Notes: generated by a model not told the origin, from the letters alone. 64,000 bases of DNA from Muribaculaceae bacterium (GCA_017473615.1 JAFUKL010000025.1:20603-84602); one strand, 5' to 3'; numbered from the stretch's first letter, positions 19,775-29,916 are shown. Program-made: numbers and translations.

Positions 19775-20090
19775 ATTTGCCGAACCAATCGGTCAGTTTC
19801 TTTTGTGTTTTTCTTTTGATTTCCGGGGTTGCATTGATGTATATGGTGCGTATTGCCCATATCAGCGTGGCAAAATCATCGCCGTAACCGGCGATTGGGA
19901 TGAAATCGGGGATGAAGTCAAATGGGAAAATGATGTATATGAGCGACCCGCAAATTTTTGCTTTATCGGCAATAGATACATCTTTTGATTTAAGAATGTA
20001 ATAAATGATGAGAGGCGGTGTGAGAATTTTGCCTCCTATGCGGTGGATTAGCGATTTGTCTTTTGTCTTGGGTAACTCGGTGTTGCTCAT
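19773..20090 (-). CDS. DUF1232 (YkvA-type) small membrane protein
   Basis: 105 residues with a central hydrophobic segment and the family motif FDFIPDFIPIAGYGDDFATL, which marks DUF1232 (PF06803). Members are small membrane-associated proteins of unknown biochemical role. It follows the GH13 gene on the same strand but a strong hairpin separates them, so it may have its own weak promoter. No anomaly. Confidence 0.85.
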   Translation of the reverse strand: MSNTELPKTKDKSLIHRIGGKILTPPLIIYYILKSKDVSIADKAKICGSLIYIIFPFDFIPDFIPIAGYGDDFATLIWAIRTIYINATPEIKRKTQKKLTDWFGK

Positions 20091-20096
20091 GATGGG

Positions 20097-20149
20097 AAAA
20101 AAGTAAGGAAGTGTACCAATCCGGTGTTATGAACGTTGGTACACTTCCT
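20097..20149 (-). terminator. terminator of GH13 lipoprotein gene
   Basis: A 14-bp stem (20106-20119 with 20136-20149) followed on the minus strand by TACTTTTTT. It lies 14 nt past the GH13 stop codon. Confidence 0.85.
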
Positions 20150-20162
20150 CTTGTTTATGAGA

Positions 20163-21596
20163 TTATTTTAAGATGAAAACTTTGTATTCGCCGGGTTTAA
20201 GCGATGCAGGAAACTCTTCGGTTGCACCTGTAAAGAAATTAATCATCTTGTCGGCTTCGGTTGGTGCATCTGCAGTGTATTCAACCGGTTGTTCTGTGCT
20301 GCCTAAATTTACAAAAGTGAGAACTGTAGAGCCTTCAACACTGCGGCTGAATATGTACAGGTCATTGCTTGCTGTTGCATAACGAACCATGTCGCCACCT
20401 TCGACACCTGCTTTCAACGCTGCTTGGGTGTGCTTTAACTCATTCAGTTTCTGGTAGAATGTGAAGAATTCGTTGCGCGGTTCCCATGTCGGACATTCGT
20501 CTTTCTTAAAGAATTCAAATGCACGGTTCAATCCTGTTTCCTGACCGGTGTATATGAGCGGCATGCCCGGAAGCGTGTAAGAAAGTACAGCAAATGCATC
20601 GGATAAGTTTCCGAGACGTTCAAATTCCGTTCCTTCCCATGAATTCAAGTCGTGGTTGGTAATCATGTTCATGAGATATGTGTCTTTCGGGTAATTTACT
20701 GCTTGATCGGCAAGAAGAGAATCGATGGCAACCGCGTGCTTAATCGGGAATGTGCGCATAGGTTCGCCTTCTTTCTTGAATGTATATTGTCCTGAAGTGG
20801 CTGCGATTTCGCTGAACAAGTCTTTCATAGGCCAGTTGTAACCCATGTTGAATGCGTGCTTGTGCAACTCGGGCTTACTTGCTTCGGCAAGCATGAAAAG
20901 TTCGGGTTTTACCGAATCCAATTGAGGACGGGTTTCGTTCCAGAAGTCGGTAGGTACTTCACCGGCCACATCGCAACGGAAACCGTCTACATCTACGTCG
21001 GTAAGCCAAAATTTAAGAGCGTCTACCATAGCTGCACGCATCTCGCGGTTGTCGTAATTCAATTCATATACATCGGTCCAGTCAAATGGTCCATACATTT
21101 TGCCCTCTTCGTTGAGTGTGAACCATTCGGGATGCTCGGTAACCCAAGCGTTATCGCAACCGGTGTGATTTGGAACCCAGTCAAGAATGACTTTCATGCC
21201 GAGTTCGTGCGCTTGCTTTACTACTTCTTTGAAGTCTTCTATCGAGCCAAACTCAGGGTTGAATCCTTTGTAGTCTTTCACTGCATAATAACTGCCGAGT
21301 TCACCCTTTCGGTTAAGCTCTGAAATAGGGTGGATAGGCATGAACCAAAGGATGTCTACTCCTAATTCTTTAAGACGTGGAAGATGTGTGGCAAACTCCT
21401 TGGCAGATGCCGATGGCGTGTATTGGCGAAGATTCACTTCATAAATAACGGCATTTTTGCTCCATTCAGGATGTTTTACCGTAGTGAATGTAGAGTCGCG
21501 TTCAACAGTGTTTTCTGACGCTTTTTTTGCACTGCAGCCGGTGGAAAATAAGGATATGGCTGCGCTGATGATTGAAAAGAAAATAATTTTTCTCAT
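20163..21596 (-). CDS. GH13 alpha-amylase-family lipoprotein
   Basis: 477 residues. The lipobox FSTGC places the acylated Cys at 21. The (beta/alpha)8 GH13 catalytic domain shows the usual regions: VPNH (151-154), GFRCDV with nucleophile Asp209, LAEAS with acid/base Glu238, and ITNHD with Asp316. A short beta-sandwich C domain ends the protein. It should hydrolyse alpha-1,4-glucans at the membrane surface or periplasm; exact specificity (amylase, neopullulanase, maltodextrin hydrolase) cannot be read from sequence. It is divergent from the SusC/SusD operon, so the two could form an alpha-glucan locus, which is inference from position. A -7-like TATCTTTG (minus strand, 21633-21640) precedes it. 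Confidence 0.9.
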   Translation of the reverse strand: MRKIIFFSIISAAISLFSTGCSAKKASENTVERDSTFTTVKHPEWSKNAVIYEVNLRQYTPSASAKEFATHLPRLKELGVDILWFMPIHPISELNRKGELGSYYAVKDYKGFNPEFGSIEDFKEVVKQAHELGMKVILDWVPNHTGCDNAWVTEHPEWFTLNEEGKMYGPFDWTDVYELNYDNREMRAAMVDALKFWLTDVDVDGFRCDVAGEVPTDFWNETRPQLDSVKPELFMLAEASKPELHKHAFNMGYNWPMKDLFSEIAATSGQYTFKKEGEPMRTFPIKHAVAIDSLLADQAVNYPKDTYLMNMITNHDLNSWEGTEFERLGNLSDAFAVLSYTLPGMPLIYTGQETGLNRAFEFFKKDECPTWEPRNEFFTFYQKLNELKHTQAALKAGVEGGDMVRYATASNDLYIFSRSVEGSTVLTFVNLGSTEQPVEYTADAPTEADKMINFFTGATEEFPASLKPGEYKVFILK

Positions 21597-21632
21597 GATA
21601 ATGTAAATAAGTGATTTATTATAGATTTACTG

Positions 21633-21640
21633 CAAAGATA
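21633..21640 (-). promoter_or_regulatory. -7 promoter element of GH13 lipoprotein gene
   Basis: TATCTTTG on the minus strand, 36 nt upstream of the ATG. The -33 region is not recognisable. Confidence 0.5.
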
Positions 21641-21673
21641 ACTATAAAATTGAAAATGAGGGGAGGAGGAGGC

Positions 21674-21694
21674 GCAAAAACGCTCCGTTTTTGC
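21674..21694. repeat. perfect palindrome between divergent GH13 and susC-like genes
   Basis: GCAAAAACG, loop CTC, CGTTTTTGC: a 9-bp perfect stem with a 3-nt loop. Because it lies between two divergent promoters it is not an ordinary terminator. The stem/3-nt-loop design resembles the hairpins flanking the transposase gene near 32 kb. Confidence 0.55.
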
Positions 21695-21843
21695 CGAAAA
21701 GCGTTTTGTGGAGCGCTTTGTGCTATAGTTATAATATATAATAGGTGTAAGTGTGATTAAATATTATTTTGTTAAGAACACTCAGATAAGTTAAAAATAT
21801 AATCTTTTTGATGTTTTAGGATGTATTTTTTAAAATATTGTAT

Positions 21844-21851
21844 TACTTTTG
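21844..21851 (+). promoter_or_regulatory. -7 promoter element of SusC/SusD operon
   Basis: TACTTTTG, a full match to TAnnTTTG, 80 nt before the susC-like ATG. The -33 element is weak. The leader between is A-rich, as in highly expressed Bacteroidota genes. Confidence 0.6.
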
Positions 21852-21931
21852 TACTCGTGTAAATATGCATGAAAACAAGAGAGAAGAAATTGGATCTAAA
21901 AAACTATAGTATTAATAAACAAAATTAAATT

Positions 21932-24900
21932 ATGAAGAAACAGCTATTGCTATTGTTATTTTCCTTATTCGCGGTGGCTGGTTATGCTCGTGTTATTACG
22001 GGTACTGTAATCGCAGAAAGTGACAATTTGCCTGTCATTGGAGCGACTGTTATGGTACAAGGTACACAACGCGGCGTAGCTACTGACTTCGATGGAAAAT
22101 TCTCAATCGAGGTTAAGGATGGTGATGTCCTTAACGTTTCTTATGTGGGAATGATTCCACAAAAGGTGAAAGTAGGTAACCAACAGACGCTCAACATCGT
22201 GTTGAAAGAGAACGCTCAAGTTCTTGGCGAAGTTGTGGTTACTGCTATGGGTCAAACTCAAGAAAAGAAGAAATTGAACTTTGCGGTTCAGTCTTTGGAT
22301 TCCGAACAGTTGACTGCAGGTGCTACTACAAACATTGCAAGCACTTTGCAGGGTAAAGTTTCCGGTCTTCAGATTCAAAGCACCGGTGGTTCTCCAAACT
22401 CTTCTTCAACTATCCAAATTCGTGCAATTTCGTCAATCAACACAGGTCAGAACAACGAACCTTTGGTGATTCTTGACGGTGTTGCTGTGCGCGGCGGTGG
22501 TTCTACACTTAGCGACATCAACCCTAACGATATCGAACACATGTCGGTGTTGAAAGGTGCTGCTGCATCTGCTCTTTACGGTCAGGATGCTGCCAATGGT
22601 GTCATCATGATTGTGACTAAGAGCGGTAAGAACGGTAAATTGCAAGTGAACGCTAACGCAACATTTGAAATTTCAAATGCTACACGCGTTCCGAAAATCC
22701 AAAGCCGTTACACTCCGGGTACTCGCGGATTTTATGTTGAGAATGCCGGTAGCGGCGGTTGGGGACCTCTTTTGTCTTCTACCGATAAGGTTTATGACAA
22801 TGTGGGCGAGTTCCTTGGCACAGGTTTCTTGCAGAAATATGACATCTCAATGACCGGTGGTACTGAAAAGGCTAATGCTTACGCTTCAGTATCTTACTCA
22901 ATGAACGATGGTGTCGTTCCTGAAGACTATAGAAATCAGATTAACGTTTTCTTGAAAGGCGAATTCAAGCCGTCTGATAAAGTGAAGATCCAACTTACAT
23001 CAAGTTTCAAGGAAAGCAAGTCTCGCGGTTTCGGTAACTCAATGAGTACAGTATATAGCTGGGGTATTACCAAAAATATGGCTGACTATGAAACATTGGA
23101 AGGCTATCCTAACTGGGATGCTTATTATGATGCATGGGAAAACAAAATTATTGAAGACAAAATCGGTGCTACAGTGTCTCCTTACTTCGGACGTTACAAT
23201 GATAAGAGTGAGACTACAAGCACCCGTATCATGTTGAACGGTCAGATTTCATACGAGCCTATCAAGGACTTGGTAATTACCGGTAAAATCGGTTACGATA
23301 AGGGCTACTCAATGTATGACTCTTATACAGTACCTCGTTTCCGCGTGAGCGACTTCCCGGCTGATGCAGCTTATCTTGCAGATAATCTAAGTCGTTTTGG
23401 AGCTTATTCATTCCAACCATCTCGTTCTGAACGCTTGAATGCACAAATGCTTATCACTTATCAAAAGGAATTGTTCAATGACTTGAATATTAATGCACTT
23501 GTCGGTTTGGACTATGTTGAAAACAACTCTTTGAGTGCTACACTTGCAGGTCAGAAGTTTATGCTTGAAGGTGATTTCTATAGCTTTACCAATATCGATC
23601 CTACAACATTTACAAATTCGGGTGATTATAGCATGTCTTTGTCACACACAAAGAACAATAAGTTTGGTTACTTTGGTGAATTGCGTTTCGATTATAGAGG
23701 TATCGCACAAGTATCTGTAACAGGTCGTGTTGACGGTTCTTCTACATTGAAGCAAGTGGATTGTACATATTTCTATCCTTCAGTAACCGGTGGTTTGATG
23801 TTCTCTGAATTGTTCGGTCTTGCCAATGACTGGTTCTCTTACGGTAAAATACGCGGTAACTGGGCTAAGGTAGGTAAGAGCGGTCCTGCTTACAAGTTCT
23901 CTGACACATTCAAGCAGTGGTCTACATTCCCTGATGGTGGTTGGGGTAACGACCCGACGGTGGGTAAAGCGTTGCTTCTTGAGCCTGAAATGACAAGCTC
24001 TTGGGAAATCGGTGCCGACTTGCGTTTCTTTAAGAGCCGTACACGCTTGGATTTGGCTTATTATTCAACAACTGTAGACAACCAAATCGTAACAGTGCGT
24101 GTGTCTCCTGCAGCAGGTATGATTCTTCAAACACGTAATGAAGGTTCTGTAGAAAACTATGGTGTTGAAGCTACTTTGGCACAAGACATCATCAAGACTA
24201 AGGATTTTGATTGGACTGCAACAGCAAACTTCTCACTTAACCGTGGTAAAGTGAAGTCATTGCCTGATCAAATCCAACAAATCGACGGTACTAACTATGG
24301 TGGTATCTATCCTACAGCATTCCTTGGTGGTTCTACTACAGGTATCACAGGTAAGGATTACTTGCGTGACCCTAACGGAAATGTGATTTGTGACGAAAAC
24401 GGTTATCCTATGATCGATACTTCCAAGCAACTTTACATCGGTAACCGCGAACCGGATTTCTTGTTAGGTCTTGGTTCTTCTTTCCGTTGGAAAGACTTGA
24501 CAATGTCATTCTTGTTTGACGGTCGTTGCGGTGGTGACGTAGTGAATATCACAGGCTCAAGCTTGATTTCTAACGGTCAACATCATCTATATGACAAATA
24601 TCGTAACCGTGAAGTAATATTCAATGGTGTGGTTGCTAATGCTGACGGAACATATTCAAAGAATAAGACTCCGATTATTCTTGACCAAACTTTCTTGAAT
24701 AAATATTTCTATCCGGTTTCTTCTAACTTCATAGAAGATGGTTCTTATATCCGTTTGAGCTATGTGACTATAGGTTATGACTTGAGCAAACTTTTGGCTA
24801 AGAATTGTCCGGTTAAAGGTCTTAACGTTTCTTTTACAGGACGTAACTTGTTCTTATTGACTAAGTATTCAGGCTCAGATCCTCAAGTACAAGAAAGCGG

Positions 24901-24991
24901 TAGCTCTTACGGTTCAGGTACAGGTGGTTTCGACCGTTATAATGTGCCTAACACACGCAGCTTTAATCTATCACTAAAAGCAACATTCTAA
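21932..24991 (+). CDS. SusC/RagA-family TonB-linked outer-membrane transporter
   Basis: 1019 residues. A signal peptide (to about residue 19) precedes a carboxypeptidase-D regulatory-like domain (RVITGTVIAESDNLPVIGATV to about 95). A plug domain (about 100-235; GKVSGLQIQSTGG and LDGVAV) and a 22-stranded barrel ending FNLSLKATF follow. It imports a ligand across the outer membrane with energy from TonB-ExbBD. Its partner SusD-like lipoprotein starts 12 nt downstream. Codon use is strongly biased (GGT, CGT, AAC), unlike the flanking adhesin genes, which suggests very high expression. The ligand is unknown; no glycosidase is in this operon, though a GH13 lies divergently upstream. Confidence 0.95.
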   Translation: MKKQLLLLLFSLFAVAGYARVITGTVIAESDNLPVIGATVMVQGTQRGVATDFDGKFSIEVKDGDVLNVSYVGMIPQKVKVGNQQTLNIVLKENAQVLGEVVVTAMGQTQEKKKLNFAVQSLDSEQLTAGATTNIASTLQGKVSGLQIQSTGGSPNSSSTIQIRAISSINTGQNNEPLVILDGVAVRGGGSTLSDINPNDIEHMSVLKGAAASALYGQDAANGVIMIVTKSGKNGKLQVNANATFEISNATRVPKIQSRYTPGTRGFYVENAGSGGWGPLLSSTDKVYDNVGEFLGTGFLQKYDISMTGGTEKANAYASVSYSMNDGVVPEDYRNQINVFLKGEFKPSDKVKIQLTSSFKESKSRGFGNSMSTVYSWGITKNMADYETLEGYPNWDAYYDAWENKIIEDKIGATVSPYFGRYNDKSETTSTRIMLNGQISYEPIKDLVITGKIGYDKGYSMYDSYTVPRFRVSDFPADAAYLADNLSRFGAYSFQPSRSERLNAQMLITYQKELFNDLNINALVGLDYVENNSLSATLAGQKFMLEGDFYSFTNIDPTTFTNSGDYSMSLSHTKNNKFGYFGELRFDYRGIAQVSVTGRVDGSSTLKQVDCTYFYPSVTGGLMFSELFGLANDWFSYGKIRGNWAKVGKSGPAYKFSDTFKQWSTFPDGGWGNDPTVGKALLLEPEMTSSWEIGADLRFFKSRTRLDLAYYSTTVDNQIVTVRVSPAAGMILQTRNEGSVENYGVEATLAQDIIKTKDFDWTATANFSLNRGKVKSLPDQIQQIDGTNYGGIYPTAFLGGSTTGITGKDYLRDPNGNVICDENGYPMIDTSKQLYIGNREPDFLLGLGSSFRWKDLTMSFLFDGRCGGDVVNITGSSLISNGQHHLYDKYRNREVIFNGVVANADGTYSKNKTPIILDQTFLNKYFYPVSSNFIEDGSYIRLSYVTIGYDLSKLLAKNCPVKGLNVSFTGRNLFLLTKYSGSDPQVQESGSSYGSGTGGFDRYNVPNTRSFNLSLKATF

Positions 24992-25003
24992 AGAATATAA
25001 ATT

Positions 25004-26908
25004 ATGAATAAGCTAAAATATCTTTTATTGGCAGTAATCGTGGGCTTGGGGGCTACAAGCTGTGAGGATATTCTTGATGACAACATCAATCCCGATAAGG
25101 CACATGCGATAACTGCACAAAATAGCTTGCCTGTTATCGTGTTCTATGCTCAACAGGCTACTTACGACCATGCAGAGTATTACATCTATTTGTCGCAATG
25201 TCTTACTACAACAGGTAAGAGTGCTATCGGTACTTACTCTTATAAGAGTGAGTGGGAATTCTTGACTATGAACCGTCACCCACAGTGGCGTCGTCACTTC
25301 TATGATATAGGTTCTAATGTTAACAATATGATTGCCAATTCACAGGCTATGGGATCTCCTAACTATGAGTTGATAGCACGTACCATTCGTTTGCTTTCTA
25401 CTCAGTTGGCAACCGATATGTTTGGTGAAATGCCTTTGGAAAATGCATATAAGTCAAACTCACCTACATACGATTCTCAGCCAAGCATTTATGCTTGGAT
25501 GTTCCAAGAAATCGATAATTTGATTAAGATGTATGAAGATCCTGCTTATACTCAGGCTTCAGGCAACCAGACTATCGACGTTGCTCAAGATCGTGTATAT
25601 GCAGGTGACTTGAATAAGTGGAAAGGTCTTGTATATGCTGTGAAGGCTCGCCTTCTATTGCGTAACATTCCTAACATCGATACTACTCCTGCTAAATGTC
25701 AGGAAATCATCGATGCCGCTGATGCAGCTATTAAGCAATGGCGTACAGGTGACCTTCTTTACGGAGCTTGGTTTGGTAACGAACCTCGTTACAAATTCGA
25801 TGGTGGTACAAACGAACAAAACTGTGTGTGGAGTGAAGCTCAACCTATCATCAACTCTTGGGAATCTCGTAAAAACTTGCTTGATGGTGCTGTTCCTTCT
25901 AAATATTTCGTAGTTGACTGTCTTGGTCTTCTTGAATATGGAACAAAAAATGAAGGTCTTTACAATGCGTCTCTTGATGCAAAATCTTATGAAGGTTATG
26001 CTAACGACCCTCGCCTTCCTTTGTTGATGATTCCTCGTACAGGACCTGACACGGATAAGACTGCGAGAGTTCGCCACGTAGAAAATAATATCGGTATTGG
26101 TACTTCTTATAAGGTGGAACACTTCCCAAAATTGTATATGGGTGCATACGCAGGTGCTAACGAAGCATATAACCCTATCTTTACAATGGAAGAACTTTAT
26201 TTCATCAAAGCTGAAGCATTGTACTGGAAGGGCGACAAAATTGGAGCTTGTCAATTGGCTAAAGAAGCTACTGAAAACAATATCCAACGTCACCTTGACT
26301 TCTTCTTGGAAAAATATCCTAACCCGGCTTATAATGAAGCTGACGATAACAAGTATCCGGGTGCTGCAAGTGGAAGCGGTGTAGGCTTTACTACTGCAGA
26401 ACAATGGCATGCTCAAGTAGATGCTTTCTTGAATAATAAGGAATATTATACACTTGACCGTAAGGGTAAACGAATTGATCGTGTTCGTCCTGTATCTGAT
26501 CGCGGTAATGAAATTTGGTTCTTCGATGAATCTAACTTCGACTTGGAACGTTTGATGAAGCAAAAGTATATCGCTATGTATATGCAGCCGGAGCAGTGGA
26601 CCGATATGCGTCGTTATCACTATAGCAACAAACGTAATAACTATGGTATTGGTGACGCTAACGAAATCGTGTATAAGGGCTTGCGTCGTCCATATAACTT
26701 GTATGCTTCTTACTGGATTGACGGTTTGACTGACGAACAACAGGAAAACACATGGGTACAACGTATACCTCAAGACCCTGATACTGAAGGTAAGTACAAT
26801 CGTCAGGAACTTGAAAAGCTTGATGCTTTCAACAACTACAAATGGTTGCAAAAACCGATGATTTGGGCGTTGGAACGTGGTGCTCGCACTTCGTTGACAG
26901 CCGAATAA
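25004..26908 (+). CDS. SusD/RagB-family nutrient-binding lipoprotein
   Basis: 634 residues. The lipobox GATSC gives an acylated Cys at about residue 20. TPR-like helices and the SusD C-terminal signature are present (EQWTDMRRYHYSN). It forms the lid over the SusC barrel on the cell surface and binds substrate. Its length is in the longer (SusD_2-like) range. It uses the same highly biased codons as the upstream gene; this bias also leaves a long empty frame on the opposite strand, which is not a gene. Confidence 0.93.
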   Translation: MNKLKYLLLAVIVGLGATSCEDILDDNINPDKAHAITAQNSLPVIVFYAQQATYDHAEYYIYLSQCLTTTGKSAIGTYSYKSEWEFLTMNRHPQWRRHFYDIGSNVNNMIANSQAMGSPNYELIARTIRLLSTQLATDMFGEMPLENAYKSNSPTYDSQPSIYAWMFQEIDNLIKMYEDPAYTQASGNQTIDVAQDRVYAGDLNKWKGLVYAVKARLLLRNIPNIDTTPAKCQEIIDAADAAIKQWRTGDLLYGAWFGNEPRYKFDGGTNEQNCVWSEAQPIINSWESRKNLLDGAVPSKYFVVDCLGLLEYGTKNEGLYNASLDAKSYEGYANDPRLPLLMIPRTGPDTDKTARVRHVENNIGIGTSYKVEHFPKLYMGAYAGANEAYNPIFTMEELYFIKAEALYWKGDKIGACQLAKEATENNIQRHLDFFLEKYPNPAYNEADDNKYPGAASGSGVGFTTAEQWHAQVDAFLNNKEYYTLDRKGKRIDRVRPVSDRGNEIWFFDESNFDLERLMKQKYIAMYMQPEQWTDMRRYHYSNKRNNYGIGDANEIVYKGLRRPYNLYASYWIDGLTDEQQENTWVQRIPQDPDTEGKYNRQELEKLDAFNNYKWLQKPMIWALERGARTSLTAE

Positions 26909-26939
26909 TCAAATTATTAATAATTAAGAAACAAAGTAT

Positions 26940-28019
26940 ATGAAAATATATAATAAATTAGGACTTTTTGCGGCAGGAACGTTGTTGATGGCTTCATGTG
27001 CCGTGAATGACCCTTTTGCTGACAACATGGATATGGGTGCGGTTGTGCCTACTGTTACATGGGAGCTTAACAGCTCTGTCTGCAAGGCGGGTAATGATGC
27101 CGGTTTCTTGGCAAAATATTATACCACAGAGGAAGGTGTGAATATCGATCGCTCTGAAGTGTGGGGTATGATTACCCGTACCGAGAGTGCTGCTGCTACT
27201 GTGAAGCTTGTGACTTCTCCTGCATATACACAAACGGTGAATTTTACAGATACAGTGCGCGGTTTTCACCTGATGGCTTCTTTCCCTCATAGTGAAGAAT
27301 ATTTGAATGGAAAAGAATATCATTTAAATGCTTCTTTCCCTACTTCTCGTACTTTGAGTCCTATCTCATGGGCTAATATTACAGAATGGGATGAAGAGAA
27401 CTTCACTAATTACTATCCTGCTACGTTTAAGGAAGAATTTTGTGCTACAATGGTTGATTATTTGACCGGTAGTGATACATATCTTTCAAGTTTGCGTCTT
27501 GTTTATACCAATTATGCGTATACTCAAGAAGATTTTGACGCTGTAAACGCTGCGTTCCCTGAAAATGAACCACTTCCTTTCTCTGATTCAGATGTTGCAG
27601 GCGAAACAAGAGGTGATTTCTGGTTTGATGTAGACACTGAGACTGTCGTGGGTTACTACTACATTAGACTGAAAGAAGACGGAACTGCTGAAGAAGTGCA
27701 GATAGAGTCTCCTGAAATGGCTCCGGAAGGCGTTTCTCAAGACAAGGTGTTCCCTGTTTATAAAGCTCCGCACTGGTTGTACAGCCGTTATTCCGACAAT
27801 ACCGGTGGTGCGGTGACTACAATGAAGGAAGAATATCGTCCTATGTGGAAAGCATTGGTGGAATTGATTCCGTTTGAGTCATGGATATATAACAGTGGAG
27901 ATCAAAACTATGCTGTCGAATTTACTCGCAAATATGCTATTGTGTCACAATTCAGAGTAATCGATACAGTTGACGGTGTAGGTAAAGATACTGACTATAA
28001 AACTGTTGAGCTAAACTAA
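26940..28019 (+). CDS. SusCD-operon lipoprotein (DUF4843-position)
   Basis: 359 residues with lipobox LMASC (Cys about 20). The rest looks beta-rich and soluble with no enzyme motif. Its position, third after SusC and SusD and before a PKD-like lipoprotein, matches the DUF4843 slot of a common Bacteroidota operon type, but I could not confirm the domain from sequence alone. Probably a surface accessory lipoprotein of the transporter. Gaps of 31 nt upstream and 15 nt downstream support one operon. Confidence 0.72.
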   Translation: MKIYNKLGLFAAGTLLMASCAVNDPFADNMDMGAVVPTVTWELNSSVCKAGNDAGFLAKYYTTEEGVNIDRSEVWGMITRTESAAATVKLVTSPAYTQTVNFTDTVRGFHLMASFPHSEEYLNGKEYHLNASFPTSRTLSPISWANITEWDEENFTNYYPATFKEEFCATMVDYLTGSDTYLSSLRLVYTNYAYTQEDFDAVNAAFPENEPLPFSDSDVAGETRGDFWFDVDTETVVGYYYIRLKEDGTAEEVQIESPEMAPEGVSQDKVFPVYKAPHWLYSRYSDNTGGAVTTMKEEYRPMWKALVELIPFESWIYNSGDQNYAVEFTRKYAIVSQFRVIDTVDGVGKDTDYKTVELN

Positions 28020-28034
28020 TAAAAAGCGAAGATT

Positions 28035-29852
28035 ATGAAAATGATAAAAAATATTTTAATTTTAATATTGGCAGTCTTTGCGGTTTCTTGTGTTGAAAAA
28101 GAACCGGATTACCAAAATTTCCCGGGAAAGGACGTAGATTTCTCTTTCTCGGTGGATGGTGATGAATATGCTGTCGATTACTATTATGTGTCAACAATCA
28201 AGTTTGTTAACACATCTGAAAAGAAAGGTAATGTTACATGGGACTTTGCTTCTAATATCAACCACACTAATGGTAAGATAAAAGATGCAGAAGGTAATGA
28301 TAAGGTGGTTTATGAGATCTTAGATGATTCAGAACCGGATGTAGTTAAAGTGAAATATGCAGGTTCAGGTAATTACACTGTAGCTCTTACTGTCGATGGT
28401 TATGGTACACGTACTTATCCTGTTCAAATCATGGACATCTCTCCATCTTTGAACATCGTGGAGCAAAGCACTGATACAGTAGTAATCGGCGAAACTCAAA
28501 TTACTATGGGTGTGGCTATTCCAAACCCTGATAATTTGCAATGTGCGTTCACTTGGGTTATGCCTGAAGGTACAACTCTTGCCGATGGTACTCCTATTGA
28601 AACCTATGAAGGTAGAATCGATGAAAACGGTAATATCACTACTCCGGGTGCTTTGAAATTTAAGAACGTGGGTTCTAACAAGATCACTTTGAGAACAGTG
28701 TTCGACGTGCCTACTGCAGAACGTCCTGAAGGAACTGCTGAAAACCGTCGTCTTGCCGATTCTTATGTAAACGTTCAAGTTGGTTTCACTGAAGAAGTTC
28801 CTACATTGTATTATGCTTCTTACGGTGGTAATATCAAGGCTTTGAAATTGATTCCTGAAGGAAATCTTCCTGAAGGTTCTAAGAACCTGCCATTCGATAT
28901 GGGTGTGTCAAGTGGTGTAACTCCACAAAGTATCGTATTTGCTCCTACAAAGGACGGCGACTTCATCTTCCTTCTTGACTGTGGTAAGAAGTTTACTTAT
29001 CAAAACGATACCGACGGTGTGCTTGGTGATGGTAAAATCACAGTGATGAGTGCAGATGGTACATACGCTAATACTGTAATTACTAACGTAGGCGGACATG
29101 CATTCTCTGACCCATTCCACGGATGTGTAAGAGATAACGATGGTGATGGTTATGCTGATGATCTTCTTTACACTGACCGTAACAATGGTGTAAGCTCTAT
29201 AGCAGTTACAGAACGTGGTAAAGTAGAAACTCGTCTTCAAGCAACAACAAGCAGCTACAATGTAGTAAACAATGCTACTCTTGGATACTATGGTCGCGGT
29301 ATTGCTTACGGTGCTGTGCACTCAGCTATTGCATTGGATAGTAAGGGCGTTTATTATTGGCCTAAGTCTTACAACGCAGCAGGTGTGTTCCGTTTCCGTC
29401 AAAGCGATATCGGTGTAACCGATAAGATTCCTTGCCCTATCTTGTTGGATGGCGCTCTTCCTAAGGCATTTGCTATCGATGAAACTAAGAAACACATGTA
29501 TATTTGGAGTACCGGTGGCGGTGGTGTAGAAGAAGGTTTCGTACAATATCCTCTTGTTGACTTTGAGGGTACTTTGAAAGCTACTGAATACACTAAGTAT
29601 GTGAAGATGGATGTAGCAGAAACTTCAGGTTCTTCTGTAGAAGCATTGCTTGTATCTCAATTTGCAGTACATTCTGCAACAGGTAATGTTTACTTCGGTT
29701 TCAATCCTGATGGCGATACAACACGTCCTACTGCAGGTATCTACTACTTTGATTACGCTGCTTCAGATGTAACAAAGACTCCGTTGGTAGGTACTGAAGG
29801 TGATAAGGTATTCGGTATCTGTATCAATCCTCGCGGAACAAAATTGTTCTAA
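28035..29852 (+). CDS. PKD-like / propeller surface lipoprotein
   Basis: 605 residues. Lipobox FAVSC (Cys about 19). The N-terminal half holds PKD/Ig-like modules (about 35-255; KFVNTSEKKGNVTWDFAS, then a second ending GFTEEVP). The C-terminal half reads like a repeated propeller (about 260-605). This fits the PKD-like family lipoproteins found last in SusC-SusD operons. Likely a surface glycan-binding or accessory protein; ligand unknown. A second in-frame ATG two codons on (28041) is possible. Followed by a strong terminator. Confidence 0.75.
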   Translation: MKMIKNILILILAVFAVSCVEKEPDYQNFPGKDVDFSFSVDGDEYAVDYYYVSTIKFVNTSEKKGNVTWDFASNINHTNGKIKDAEGNDKVVYEILDDSEPDVVKVKYAGSGNYTVALTVDGYGTRTYPVQIMDISPSLNIVEQSTDTVVIGETQITMGVAIPNPDNLQCAFTWVMPEGTTLADGTPIETYEGRIDENGNITTPGALKFKNVGSNKITLRTVFDVPTAERPEGTAENRRLADSYVNVQVGFTEEVPTLYYASYGGNIKALKLIPEGNLPEGSKNLPFDMGVSSGVTPQSIVFAPTKDGDFIFLLDCGKKFTYQNDTDGVLGDGKITVMSADGTYANTVITNVGGHAFSDPFHGCVRDNDGDGYADDLLYTDRNNGVSSIAVTERGKVETRLQATTSSYNVVNNATLGYYGRGIAYGAVHSAIALDSKGVYYWPKSYNAAGVFRFRQSDIGVTDKIPCPILLDGALPKAFAIDETKKHMYIWSTGGGGVEEGFVQYPLVDFEGTLKATEYTKYVKMDVAETSGSSVEALLVSQFAVHSATGNVYFGFNPDGDTTRPTAGIYYFDYAASDVTKTPLVGTEGDKVFGICINPRGTKLF

Positions 29853-29877
29853 TAACAATTTAAACATGATATTATTA

Positions 29878-29916
29878 AATAGGAGCGTCCCTCGTTGGGT
29901 CGCTCCTATTTCTTTT
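29878..29916 (+). terminator. terminator of SusCD operon
   Basis: 10-bp stem AATAGGAGCG/CGCTCCTATT (29878-29887 with 29901-29910) followed by TCTTTT, 25 nt after the last stop codon. Confidence 0.85.

Noticed and set aside
25655-26851. A 398-codon open frame on the minus strand inside the SusD-like gene
   Set aside because: It is antisense to a clear SusD gene with strong codon bias, which empties the opposite strand of stops. The translation is rich in Ile, Phe, Thr and Ser without domains.
20163-29852. A complete starch-utilisation (Sus) locus
   Set aside because: The GH13 lipoprotein is divergent from the SusC/SusD operon, no SusR, SusA/B, SusE or SusF is recognised, and the substrate of the SusC/SusD pair is unknown.
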